Shown here: in pieces, positions 1 through 12,700 of the stretch
Layout: each line of letters begins with the position of its first letter
Numbering within the stretch: position 1 is the first letter of the stretch
NCBI GenBank assembly: GCA_021292105.1
Contig: CM037864.1
Span: 38,874,486-38,938,485, forward strand
Reading direction: 5' to 3'
Length of the DNA stretch: 64,000 bases
Origin: Anadara kagoshimensis
Lineage: Eukaryota; Mollusca; Bivalvia; Arcoida; Arcidae
Notes under the pieces: generated by a model
Told to the model about the DNA's origin: nothing
The model's input: only the letters and a program-made list of their open reading frames with translations
Database searches by the model: none
Translations under genes and position numbers: made by a program

Positions 1-247
1 AACCAAAGCTGCTGTAGTTAGTGTTATTACGTCATAGCCTTCCAAAGCTTCATCATACGATTTTAGCGTTATTATAAAAGAATCAGTTATTTAAAATAAA
101 CAATTCCGTATACACTTCCTCCACTTTGACAGTTTATGTCGAAGTGGCGTTACTCTTAAGTAAATGATGCAAGTGACATTTGAAATTGATGAGCAATATT
201 CCAATATTGGCATAAGTAAGGTTTATTATCTAATAATACCCATAAGG

Positions 248-650
248 AAATGATAGTTGCACTAAGGAAAGATTACCCTTCATATGCTGCAGTAAAAAGG
301 TTGGTGGCGGAATTTAGACGCGGCAGGCAGATCCTTGAGGATGGCCCCGACCTGGAAGGTCAGTCACTGTTGCAGCCCAAGAAATGGTTAATAAAGTCCA
401 TGATGGTGTTATGACTAACAGGTGAGGTACAGAAAGATTTTAAACATTACATTTGGAATTTCACAGGAAAGGGTACATTCCATTCGTACAGAAGATCCTG
501 CAATAAGAAATCGTTTAGCCCCTTTAGCACTAAGTCATCTGGTAGTGGGTCAGAAGCACAATATCCGCATTTTTGCCGCGTGCTCATCGAAACCTTTTAG
601 AGGTACACCCTACTTTACTTAAGGGATTTGTTACTATGGATGAAACGTGA
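248..650 (+). pseudogene. mariner-type transposase fragment, frameshifted
   Basis: The translation in shifting frames follows the N-terminal and middle part of Tc1/mariner (mariner branch) transposases. One frame reads LRKDYPSYAAVKR then VAEFRRGRQILEDGP. Another reads AAQEMVNKVHDGVMTN. A third reads GISQERVHSI near 465-500 and then DQKHN-like residues; FVTMDET follows near 628-650. At least two frameshifts break it, and the C-terminal catalytic half is missing, so it cannot make an enzyme. It lies just upstream of the P450 promoter region. A better preserved relative lies at 18735-19765. Confidence 0.75.
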
Positions 651-834
651 TATATAATTTCACCCCCATATATAATGCAATATGTCCACAAAAATACGAA
701 CCCTTAGGCTCACAACATGTTAATCGGTCATATTGCATTCGTACGTATGAATTCATAATGGTTTTTTTTGTTATGCCATGGGCAGAATGCTAATTTTTCA
801 CTCCGATATGTATATTTATACTAAGGAAGTAGCA

Positions 835-842
835 TATAAAAA
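835..842 (+). promoter_or_regulatory. possible TATA box of the P450 gene
   Basis: TATAAAAA lies about 180 bases upstream of the P450 start codon at 1021. Position and sequence fit a TATA element, but the transcription start is not visible and the surrounding DNA is very AT-rich, so this is weak. Confidence 0.2.
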
Positions 843-1020
843 GATATATACTTGGGTCGAAACCGGGAAGATTTTTCAATAAAAAAAATTGGCAAACATG
901 TATACAATCATTTACATTCATTGAAAGCGCCCTTGGTATCGTTCTATATTAGTTTATCAGTGTAAACCAGCTTGACAGCCAAACTAAAAAATTACCAGTA
1001 TTGCACATTATCACACAAGT

Positions 1021-1176
1021 ATGGTCTATATTATCCATACTATATTTACTTTAGTGCTTTTGTGGGTAGTATTGAAACTTGGAATCAAATTTCACAAATT
1101 GTATAGATACTGGAAACTATTCAATGATGCACCTGGACCTACGGAGTACAATCTGTTATATGGGAATTTACACTTG
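1021..1176 (+). CDS. P450 exon 1 (aa 1-52)
   Basis: Starts at the ATG and ends at a GTAAGA donor, phase 0. Encodes the hydrophobic N-terminal anchor, a basic stretch (KFHKLYRYWK), then APGP and GNLHL, the usual start of a CYP4 catalytic domain. Confidence 0.9.
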
Positions 1177-4100
1177 GTAAGAATTCATATTTAATATATT
1201 ACTTTATGCAATAACATATGGCCTTACAGCGCTTTTGTATGTGGAAGTTTTTTTTTGTGATCTTCCAATGTTGACTGACAACGACTAAATCGTAAAAAGT
1301 TTTAGATAACAGCTTAACCCATTTTTAAACTTTTTGCTTTGGGTGATGATATTTTGCTTTGGGTGGTAATATTTTGCACTGTCGTGTGCTTAGCAAAACG
1401 TTTTAAGCTATGATTTCTGGTGACAAATGTTTTTTGAAGTAGTTATCATATAGTTCAGACCTGTCGAAAGTTTAACACTGGGACAACGCTTCTCGTCCCC
1501 ATGTAAGCTATATCTCGACAACTTTTTAGAACAAGCTATCTATTTCTTGGGAGCTTTTCAGCCACTTGTTAGCGATATCTCGCCATCCAGACCCCGAGCG
1601 TCGACTCCATATCGTCAACTTAGTGATAAACAGGTTCGCACTGTAGTTGAAGTCCACTCTAATTGTCGATTTCAGCATTAGACTGCTGATGTCATGCTTT
1701 TTACAAAAATGTGCGTTCTAGAACTATGTATATTAACTTGTTATACTGCAAAGAAACTTCTAAGATTTTCTAAGGTCGAGATGTGGACATGCCCATCATT
1801 TGTACCTTAACCTGTCTCAGTGTGTAACGGCTACACCTAAAAATGTCCTCTCGGTTTTCAAGTATGGAAAACATATGGGGAAAAATCACATACAAAGACA
1901 AAATTTCCGGACGTGAAAACGGATATACTTCATAACCTGTTTTTTAACTAGGTTATCGTTCGCCTGAGGCTCGGGTGAATATCTTCCCGGACAGGGAATG
2001 GACGTTGATGTGTCAAGTCACGGATTAGAATAACTAATATATACGTATGACGTTCCGTAAGTTCAAAGAACCCTTGGAAAAACCCAAGCAAAATGCAGAA
2101 AACAGCAAACTTATTAAAATTAATATAGACCATTATGAAAACCACTGCGGTACCTCAGGTGGTAGAGTGCTCGCTCCGTAAGTGGGAGGTCATGGGTTCG
2201 ACCCCCGACCGGGTCTGACCAAAACTTGAAACTGGATAGTGACTGTTCGTTCGGATGGGAACTTAAAATAAACGACGTCCCGTGTCACGGTGGGCTTGGC
2301 ACGATAAAGAATCCTGTTGCATATGCCATGAGCGCAAAACAGGCAAAATTTCTGCAACTTCGTCTATAGCTGAAATGTTATTGACTGGGACGTTTAACAC
2401 TATTACTCAACTCAACTCAACTTCACACTTGCTTGTATTATTATTTTTTTTGTATAACCAAATGATGGTTTTTCAGAAAATATAACACACACTTCTGAAT
2501 GTGTGTTGACCTAACGGTGCTCTTTGCATATGGATGGCATAAATCGCATATGGTTAAAAGACGTCGACACACTCCTTGCGAACAATAGAACTTCGTAATC
2601 AATAGTTTCATCATGCACGCATTTTTAAAGTATTTACAAAGTGAAGTAAACAGTTAGCCTTTACTGTTGCATGTATAAACAGATTTAAAAGTTAATTAAT
2701 CGTGTTGATATAAAGGTAATTGACGTCATTATACAAACATGGTAATTATATAAAAAAGCTTTATTACTTGAAATGTTTCATCATTAAGGGACAAGGAAGA
2801 CTAGAATAGATGTATTCTATTTAGGTATTTAATTTACACTTTAAAAAGTATCTTGTGTTAAATTATAGTTTGGTTTTGATTTCAGTTCAAACAACAGCGC
2901 GACCCGTTCCAAGAATATGCTTTAAAATGCAAGAAGTATTTTCGAGTATGGTTCGGTCCTTTTAAACCAGTTCTCGTGTTGTATCATCCGGACACAGTCA
3001 AACTCTTACTGAAAACTGCTGGTATGTATATTGATAACACCAACGAGCAATATTTGATGTTATATTTCATTTTTATTATTTCATTTTCACTATATAGAAT
3101 CAAATTAAAACACTTCCATGTTATGTTAGTGATATCAACGATTTATGTCAAAGTATCATCCCCTTTCAGCCCTTAAGCAAATATCACCGACGTATCTGAA
3201 AAAATGTAGCAGTACCACTGCATGTTACCTATTATAACTCTAAACGAAATTTTAAGATTGAATGACAATACTCACATATTGATGTTTAATATTTTAAATT
3301 TAATTCAATTTGGAATATGTATCAAAACAAACATACTAATCCATATCCGAATCACAATCAAGAAGCAAAGCAAAAACTTTGGAACTCACAAGTAAGGTTA
3401 GACATGTGAACTTCGACATTAGGGAATTGAGGCCGGGTGTTCCTAAAAGGAAGTACTTCCTGTTTAGTAAGCTACACCCGCCACGTGTGTAATCACAATT
3501 GTGTGAAAGGAACATGGAACTATGGGACGTCAAATATCCAGGGCAATCCTGGACACAGAGACATCAAATTTATCAACAATACTGTGATGACGGCCATAAA
3601 ATATTTTCAGGGCTTTGATAAGTCTAGGCTTGCAATATCAACAAATTATTTGCAAACAGTCTGCTTTGTTGTAAAAAGCCCCCATAGTGATAACAGGCTC
3701 TACCATAGCAAATTGATTGGGAAAGAAATACACCATAAGCAGGAGAAGCAGGTGTATTGCTGCATAAAAAAACGAAAGTTTCAAATAGAAAAATTGAAGT
3801 CATCACGTTTGTCATAGAGTTTCAAATGTAGCCTTTCGTGGGCGTCATAATTCAGGTTTAAGTTTAAATATGAAACAGGACTTAGGGAATCAGTCGTATC
3901 TTTTATTTCAAGCTAATGGGATAGATGACATTCACATAGTCTCCAAATTTAGGATTGTTAAGAGACAGAACATTATCTATATATCTGTATGTGAAGTTCG
4001 ATGATTTGGCGACAGAATTAACTAGGTTCTGCATAAATTCTTCTTCATAAGAATGACGAACAAATCAGCAAGCAATGGTGCACAGTTTGTACCCATTGAT

Positions 4101-7100
4101 ATATCAATTGTTTGCTGGAAAATTATATTATCAATCTATTAAACTCCACAAATATGTTATCTAACAAAAAACTGCAACATTTTGTTGATGGTATCTTTTA
4201 CAATGTATATATTTTTGTTTGGAATTCGTATGATGCTTGACAAAATAACCAGAATCCCTGTTAAGCACCAGATATTTGAATCTTGGCTTGCCGTTTTGTA
4301 AAAGAGTGAAAAGTGATCAAGTGATCAATTCTTTAAGACGTTCTTTCAATTTAGAAATAGGGATAGTGACGAATAGTGTAAAAATCAAATGTTGTTATAC
4401 TTTTTACACGAGATAAAGTATTAGAAACAAGATGTTCAAGTAATTCTTTAAAATTTTAAAATATCCACATTTGGTTGCTGCCAGATGTAGCATATACTTT
4501 TTTCTGAAAAAGACTGAAGACGACTGTCAAAATTTGTGTTAGAGTTACCGATAATGATTTAGTAGTACATTTAGATGAGCCTGCTATATATCTTTCCTTG
4601 TATGGATTTTTATGGAGTTTAGAAATCCAATACAAGTAAGGAAGACCAAAGTCTTCCTTTTTAAGATCGATACCAAAAGACACAATAACTCTCTATGGTA
4701 AGAAAGAACTTCATCTTTGAGAATATGCTGGGTTATCTCTTCTTTAGGCTTATTTTGAACAACAATGACTTCGTTGTAGTATTTCGAATGGGTCGTAATT
4801 TTTAACAACGCAAAATAAAATATTATGCTGAATATATCATCAGGTGTCATTGATTTGGGCTGTCAATTTAAGAATGTTAGAAGACAACCGAAAATTATAT
4901 TTCATCTTTCCACTTATTGTGTGATATTGTTATTCAGAACAAGATCCACTACTGAACAATATTGTTTCTTGATAAAATTAATTTGATATTCCAATAATGT
5001 GCAAGCATGTATTACCATTAACATATTTTTTTTTCTACAGACAAGACAATACAAATTATAGATAAGTACAATAAAGGTCACCATTGATTAATAAAAAATA
5101 TTTAATTTAAAAGGTGTAGAAAATAATTAAAATGCAGATAAATAATAGCATTACAGGTGATAGATTGAGTACTGAGCTTATGAAACACGACTTACTTATG
5201 TCAGTTTGATTCTAGCTCTATCTAAATTACTGTAAAACCATCTGTCGTTGTATCTGTATAGCTCATTTAATGAAATTTTAAAGTTGGTTCTGATTTTTTC
5301 CTAGAATTGATGATGATCACGAATAGTTTCAAGGCTCTAGCAATAATAAAAAACAAACATACTAATCCATGTCCGAATCACAATCCAGAAACAAAAAAAT
5401 TGAAACTGACAAGTTAGGTTAAACATTTCAACTTCCAACAGGTAAGCACCTACTGGTTAGCTAGCTACACCCGCTATGTGATATGTTCGTATTAAAAGTC
5501 CGTTTTTAACATTTCAGTTTTGACATTCACTTTTCACGACTGTAAGAATGAAACTAAAATTGTTAAAATTGTTCACCATTTTGCCATGTATTTTATAAAG
5601 TTACGACGTTGGCCGTTAAAAAAGGCCCATATTTATGGAAAATTATGCAAATATTTAAGTGCATAAAGAAGGTTTTTGATCCAACCTGTAAACCGATTTC
5701 GATCGCTCAGTTACAAAGACTACATTATACAGTAGGCCCTCAAAACGTTTTATGGCCGTCGTTACGGCTTGCTTTGTTGATAAGTTTGATGTCTGTGTGT
5801 CTAGGATTACCCTGGATGTATTTGACTTCCTATAGTCTCATGTTTCTTTCACTTGATTTTGATTACACACGTGGCGGGTGTAGCTAGGTAACAGGGGGTG
5901 CTTACCCTTCCGGAGCACCCGGCCTCACTTCCCTTGTGGAAGTTCACGTGTTAATCTAACTTCAAAAGATTTAACTTTGTTTCTAGATTGTGATTCGGAC
6001 ATTGATAAGTATGTTTGTTTTTTTATTAGTCTCATCCATAGTTTCAAATCTGGAAATTCGTAGTCTCTCGGGCATTAAAAGGGGTATAACAATACAATGT
6101 GTACTTATTCTCTATACAGTGTACAGTATATTAGGCATACAATTCAACTGTCTGAACGGATCAATACATTATGTACACACAAAAAAAACAAGATACTATA
6201 AATACATATTATATACACAGTGTGTAAGGAAATAAGGAAAAAACAATACTTTATGTGAAAAAATTACAATTTACCACAGAAAACCACTGAACTATGTTTT
6301 GACCGACAAATCCAAGACTCCCTGATGACATAACAATGAGAAAGTGCACGTGCGCTTTACCGCCAATGTTGTATCACCACACTGTGGTGATACAAGATTC
6401 TGTATCATACGTGTTCGATAAAACTTGTATTTCGTGAAATCAGATAGAAAACTAGTCTAATGTTAGATAAGTATGAATATCAGAATTTAAACAACAAAGT
6501 GTACGTAAATATCCTTTTTGTCTGTTTTGACTTTATACGCAACATGCCCAACATGGTCTCTGACATGTCTGAACTAGTTCATTGTCGTAAGCCTAGTTTG
6601 TGTACATGAAATAAAATGGTGCAATATTTTCAAAATTGTGATATCGGATATCTTATTTTTTCGTGCTTCCGGTGGTTTCAATTACGGGTTTCTAAACTGC
6701 AACATATGATAAAACTTTCATGGTTCAAATGGAATGGAAAAACCACGTGGTGTTCCGGTTAGTTCATTAACATATTTTATTACATTTTTTTTCTTTACAT
6801 GAAGCGAATCTCGAATACATTTTTCTTAATGACAATATAAAGTCAGCTTTAGTCAATATTTCGGCTTTACAACCTTTATCACGACGCTGATAATTCAATT
6901 TACCAATTTAATACATCAAAACACTTGATAAAGACTGTACAGCCGAAATATTGACTAAGAGTTGGCTTTATGATGTTCAAATGGATTTTCCCTAAGGGAA
7001 TAATATTAACAAAGTCATATTTTTCTTAATTCAGAGCCTAAAATCACAGAAATAGAGAGCACCTATGCAATGGTATTTGACTGGTTTGGTGATGGGCTTC

Positions 7101-9706
7101 TGATAGCAAATGGCAAGAAGTGGGTAAGGTCGAGGCGTCAAATGGATTTTCCCTAAGGGAATAATATTAACAAAGTTATATTTTTCTTAAATCAGAGCCT
7201 AAAAGCACAGGAATAGAGAGCACCTATGCAATGGTATTTGACTGGTTTGGTGACGGACTTCTGATAGCGAATGGCAAAAAGTGGGCAAGGTCGAGACGTC
7301 TTCTTAACCCAGCGTTTTACTTCGATGTCATTAAAGTTTATGTTGATATATACAACCAATGCACAGACACCATGCTGGTAAGTAAAACAAAACAATATTC
7401 TTTTGATTATATTGATTTATGTTGTATAATTACATATTATAATATTTTGATTCAACAGCACAAGACCGTCGTTTCGGAATATAATTCCTCATCGGTAGTG
7501 CTTAGACCAAAATTATGAAACCAAAATTGTTTTCAAGATGTTGAAAAGATACCCAAAGGACCAAATATATTTTACCAAATTTAGATAAGGGAATACTTTG
7601 CATGAGCAATTATACCTTAGTTTTTGAGGAATTTCACATTTTAACTTGCAACAAATAAATTGTGCCATTGTCTTTAACAAAGCCAAACATTTTTTAGGTT
7701 TAGATGCATTAAATGTCAAGTTTTGTGCGTCAAGCCTCGAGATTCCATAAAATGAAAATTATGGATTGTATGCATAAAATCAAAAACAAACATAACAAAC
7801 TTTTGTGTAAATTACCATTGTAAAGCAAAGTAAAAACTTTGAAACTGGGAACTTAGTTAAACACTTGAACTTCCAAAGGGAAAGTGAAGCCAGGTGCAGC
7901 TAATGTTATCTTCTAGGAAATCTGTATCTTTTAATCTCGTGTGCCTATTGAGGACATTACCCCTTCATTTTCAAAGCAAAAACCTCCTATTCTGTTTCTT
8001 GATAGCTGTTTATTTAATTTTTGTTCACACTTAGATATCTGACATTAAAATAGAAAAAAACTTGCTTATCTTTTTTCAATTTTCTATTTCAGAACGAGAT
8101 TTCCAAATATGCTGACAATAAAACGTCATTTGACTTATTTCCAGTTATAAGTAACTGTACATTAGATATAATATTGAAGTGTGCTTTTTCGTACGAGACA
8201 GGTTGCCAGAAAGAAGGGTAAGAGGAAACATCAGTATAACTTTATACAACGAAGCAAGCTGTTGCTTGTTCCCACTACGGGGACATTGTACAACGAAGTA
8301 GGCTGCTTGCATATAAATTGTTGACTAAGGGATATTGAAGGTCTAGGCTTATCAAGGCTTATCAACGCCCTCAAAAAGTTTTATGGCCATCATCACAGTA
8401 TTGTTGACAAGTTTTGATGTCTGTGTCCAGGATTGCCCTGGATATATTTGACGTCTCATAGTTCCATGTTCCTTTCACAACATTTTGATTACACACGTGG
8501 CGGGTGTAGCAAGCTATACAGGATGTGCTTACCCTTCCGGAGCATCCGGCTAAACTTCCCTGGTGGAAGTTCACGTGTCTAACCTAACTTGTCAGTTCCA
8601 AAGTTTTTACTTTGCTTCTGGATTGTGATTCGGACATGGATTAGAATGTTTGTTTTTGATTACTAATGCTGTTGACATAAGAATAGTGCAATATTATGCT
8701 TCATCACAATATCGTTGATATCATTATTGCAAAAACAAGTTTGATGCCTCTGTGTCCAAAATTAGCCTGGGTATATTTGATGTCCCGTATTTCATATTCC
8801 TTTTATTCTCAATTTTGACAACACCCGTGGCGGGTGTAGGTTGCTAAACAAAAGGTGATTACCGTAACGTCTCTGAGGGACGCCCATGTGTTTAACTGAT
8901 ATTGCCAGTTTGAACAGAGTTTTCTTTGCTTTTGCGTTGTGAGTTGAGCTTGGGTGAGTATGTTTGTTTTTAATTGAACAAATTTAGAATCTCAACTTGT
9001 GGCATTGTCAAATTCCTTCAAAACACTTAAATAGTACATCCAAATAAATACTAGTCTCTGCCTAAATTTCAGTCGGAAAATTTATAGTCGGAGGTCCAGT
9101 TATGTGTCTGTCATTTTGGTCTTGTTATGTATAGACGTATGCTTCTCTTGTGTGTGGGTGGCGATCTGAATGGTGTTGGCTGTTGTTAGGTACATATTTC
9201 TCAGTTGCAAATTTATTTTTGCATTGGCTCTAATGTCCATTCAGGTGTACAATTTGATAATCCGTGGTCTCGGTATGCTCTATTGATTTGGAAATGGCTG
9301 AATTGTTAGTGGCCAACTATCTCTACTTATGGTTGAAGAGACAAGGAACTTTCGTGCCAAATTTGATCCTTTTATCACGAAAAAAAATTATTTTTCCTAC
9401 TCTCCGCTCGTTTGTTGTTTTGTGTTTTTTTCTAGCGCTAATTACTAATTGATTTATTCCAGCGAAAATCAGATTTGACTTTAGCTGAATATTACAGTGC
9501 TAGTTAGAAACCGGTATTTTTAATACCATCACGTAAATGTCAATCCTAATACTATTACTTCAATTACAAATCCTTCCTAAACTGAATATAATACAGTCAA
9601 TGACAGAACCAAGTGAGTTAAAAGACGGTTACATCTACATGCAAATTACATCAGCTATTGTCGAAATAAACAAAAACAAAAAATAAATTAATCAACATCT
9701 AAGAAA

Positions 9707-9790
<84 letters not shown>

Positions 9791-12700
9791 TCTGTTGTGA
9801 TTGATAATGACATAAAGATTGATTGAAATGGTATCATTTAAATAGGATTTATAGATAAAGACCTGCAACATTGACTTGTCAGCTTGACCTTTCTTTGGAA
9901 TATTCATATATGATGATCCACCCAATACATAAATTGGGTTGAGAGTCGTGGTTTGTACATAAACAATACATGTTTCCCATGGTGTAAACAAAATAAATAC
10001 GTATGTTCTCTATACATAAATGTACTGGTTCATTATAAATTAAATTAAAGGTCAAGTGGACAGGTTAATGTTGCTTGTCTATAGACATCAATAACACAAT
10101 ATTCGGTATAAGGCGCTCCTTATTTAATCTTCGGGATTTTGTTGGTTGATCAATCATGACAGTGGTCTTCTTACACTAAGTTAAATACATGTAGTGTTGA
10201 AAGAGAAAGAAAGTGATTTAAAAACGGGCTAAGCAAACCCTGCCACAAAATATCGATCAAAACTTTTCATCGACTCTGATTGAGATGTTCATCAGGTCTA
10301 ATATAACACCCTTACTATGCCGGATAAAAGAGTAATCCAATAAATTTTCAGGCACGACCTTCTATTTTTGAAAACTGAAATAAAGGCTTTTGTAAAGAGA
10401 GCAGGAAACACATTTTGGGATTTCTTTCCACACTTGGATAAATAGGTCACACCTCTAGATAAAGACAAAATACACATTTGGAGACAGATTGAAGGATATA
10501 TCTTTTACTTAGAGATAAAATGTCAGTCAGCTTAGTTTTTGAATCTGTCGTTTTGAATCCACGTTTTGATACTGATTTAAAGATCTATGTTTACCCACTT
10601 ATGTCAATGCGGTTTTGGTCTGTATTTCAGCGTTCGAAAACTGCAGTATATCTGCTAACCTCTAAATATAAAGACCAGTTAACATTGTTTTGGATCTGTT
10701 TTTTAACCTCTTTATACTGAGTTAAGGATTTATGTTTTTATTACTCGATGTATAATTATGCCATTGCAGTCTGAATTTCTGCATTTGGTTACTGACATAT
10801 GTAACCGTCTTTCTTCTTCTAAATAAATAGCTCAGTCAACATTGCTTTATTCTACCTGTATCGTACATCTTGATACAAAGATACGTCAACACTGTTTCAG
10901 ATCGGTCTGTCTACTCTAGGTCGGTAAATCTACAGTATTTATGGAGTTTCTTGTTTCCTGGACACATTGCCAAGATTTACGACTTCTGTGAACCTGAACA
11001 GTCATGTGTCTGAATTTTGCATCAATTGCATACAAATGTGTATGTTTACATTACAAATGCATTGCATTATTAGAACCATTGCGTTAATTTTTCGATGACA
11101 CCAGTGTGTCACTCGCTCTGTGATACAGCGATACGTCAGTTAATATCTTCAGCCAATCCGCTTTCAATGTACAGCGAATGGCGGAGGAACACATACCATC
11201 AAGGAACTACTTATTCATTCATAATTTCCTACGGGTTCATTCATAATCTATCCGGCGACTACAGGGACGCTCTTTACGAGCTGTAAATTTGTCATACTGC
11301 ACCAATTTTGAATACAATTTGAAAATAAAAAACAATAATAAAAACCAATATTTGTTGTCATTTTATTTCAAAATAATTTTTTAATGATTTATGATCATTT
11401 TCCATTGTCTGTAAAGGTACGAAGGTCCGAGGACACCACATTTAAACTATGAACAACTGTTTGTTATTCGACTAAATAATTATATTCATAGTAATATCTT
11501 AGCAAACAGATTATTGTTTAGTGAAAAAGGAGAAATAGAATTTAATTTTCAAAGGTTTTTTACGGAACTATTTTTTATGATCGCCAAGCAACGAAACAAA
11601 TCAATATGGCTGTTCTCTTTATTTGGTTCTACAGTAAGAGTTATCTCGCTTTAAGTGTTGACAAACACATTAATACACCGACTTTCGAAAAATTAATAAT
11701 ACCTTTTTGTGGGTAAAAATAATGTAAACATAAGGATTGAATTTCACTTTTAATGCTGTCATCGAGGTATGACTGCATCAGCGCATGTTCAAAATTTACA
11801 TGAATCGCTTCCTTAAATTAAAACTTTTTAGGCATTATGAGTTTAAATTTTTTAATATTATCATATTATAATTAAATATATACCGGCAAGTTTATTCGCA
11901 AATATTGACGACATATGATTACATTGATAAGTTTATCCAATTTATAAAATGGACTTAATTTATTATTATTATTAATTTCCAGGATAACACATCCATATGT
12001 TCAGGCTGTTCATGAACTAACTAGAATAGCAACACACAGGCACAGGTTTGTATTTACTTAAAATACCTTAAAATATTTTAAACATCATTGTGAGGGACAG
12101 ACATTATATTGATTTCATATTGCTTGTCATCTCAAACTCAACATTTCTCAATATCCAAAATTATCCTGCATATATTTGAAACCAAAAATATAGTTCCTTG
12201 TTCCTTTCATTCTATATTTAAATTTGAATACACACGTTTCGGTGTAGCTAGCTAAACTGGCGGTGCTTACCGTTCCTCGGTACCGACTAAATTTAGCTTT
12301 TTGGACTTTAGTTTTAACATGGACTGATGGGTTTGTATTAATTTGTTTGTGTAACAAGTAATAATTTTCATAAATCGCCCATAGTCTTATTAACATATTC
12401 ATCAAACATGATAAAGTTTAGACTCCGAAATCAGTGAAGAGTGTGGCATAGTACGTATATATATATGTCACTTGTTATGAAATAAATTGACTATGGGCGA
12501 CAGAAGGAAATTTCATAATCTTTATTCTAGTCAGTAACTTGCCTTATTATTACTAGCCCTGTTGTAATTTTGATGACACTTGATGACCGTTTGAAAATAA
12601 AATTCCTCATCAGTAGTGCTCATACCAAAATTGAGGAAATCCAACTAAGACAATACATTAAACTATGAAACACAACTTAGTCTCTTTTTAGAAACTTTAA

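Noticed and set aside
6977-7137. The partial exon 3 copy as the normal P450 exon
   Set aside because: It lacks the second half of the exon; only the copy at 7196-7377 gives a complete protein with matching phases.
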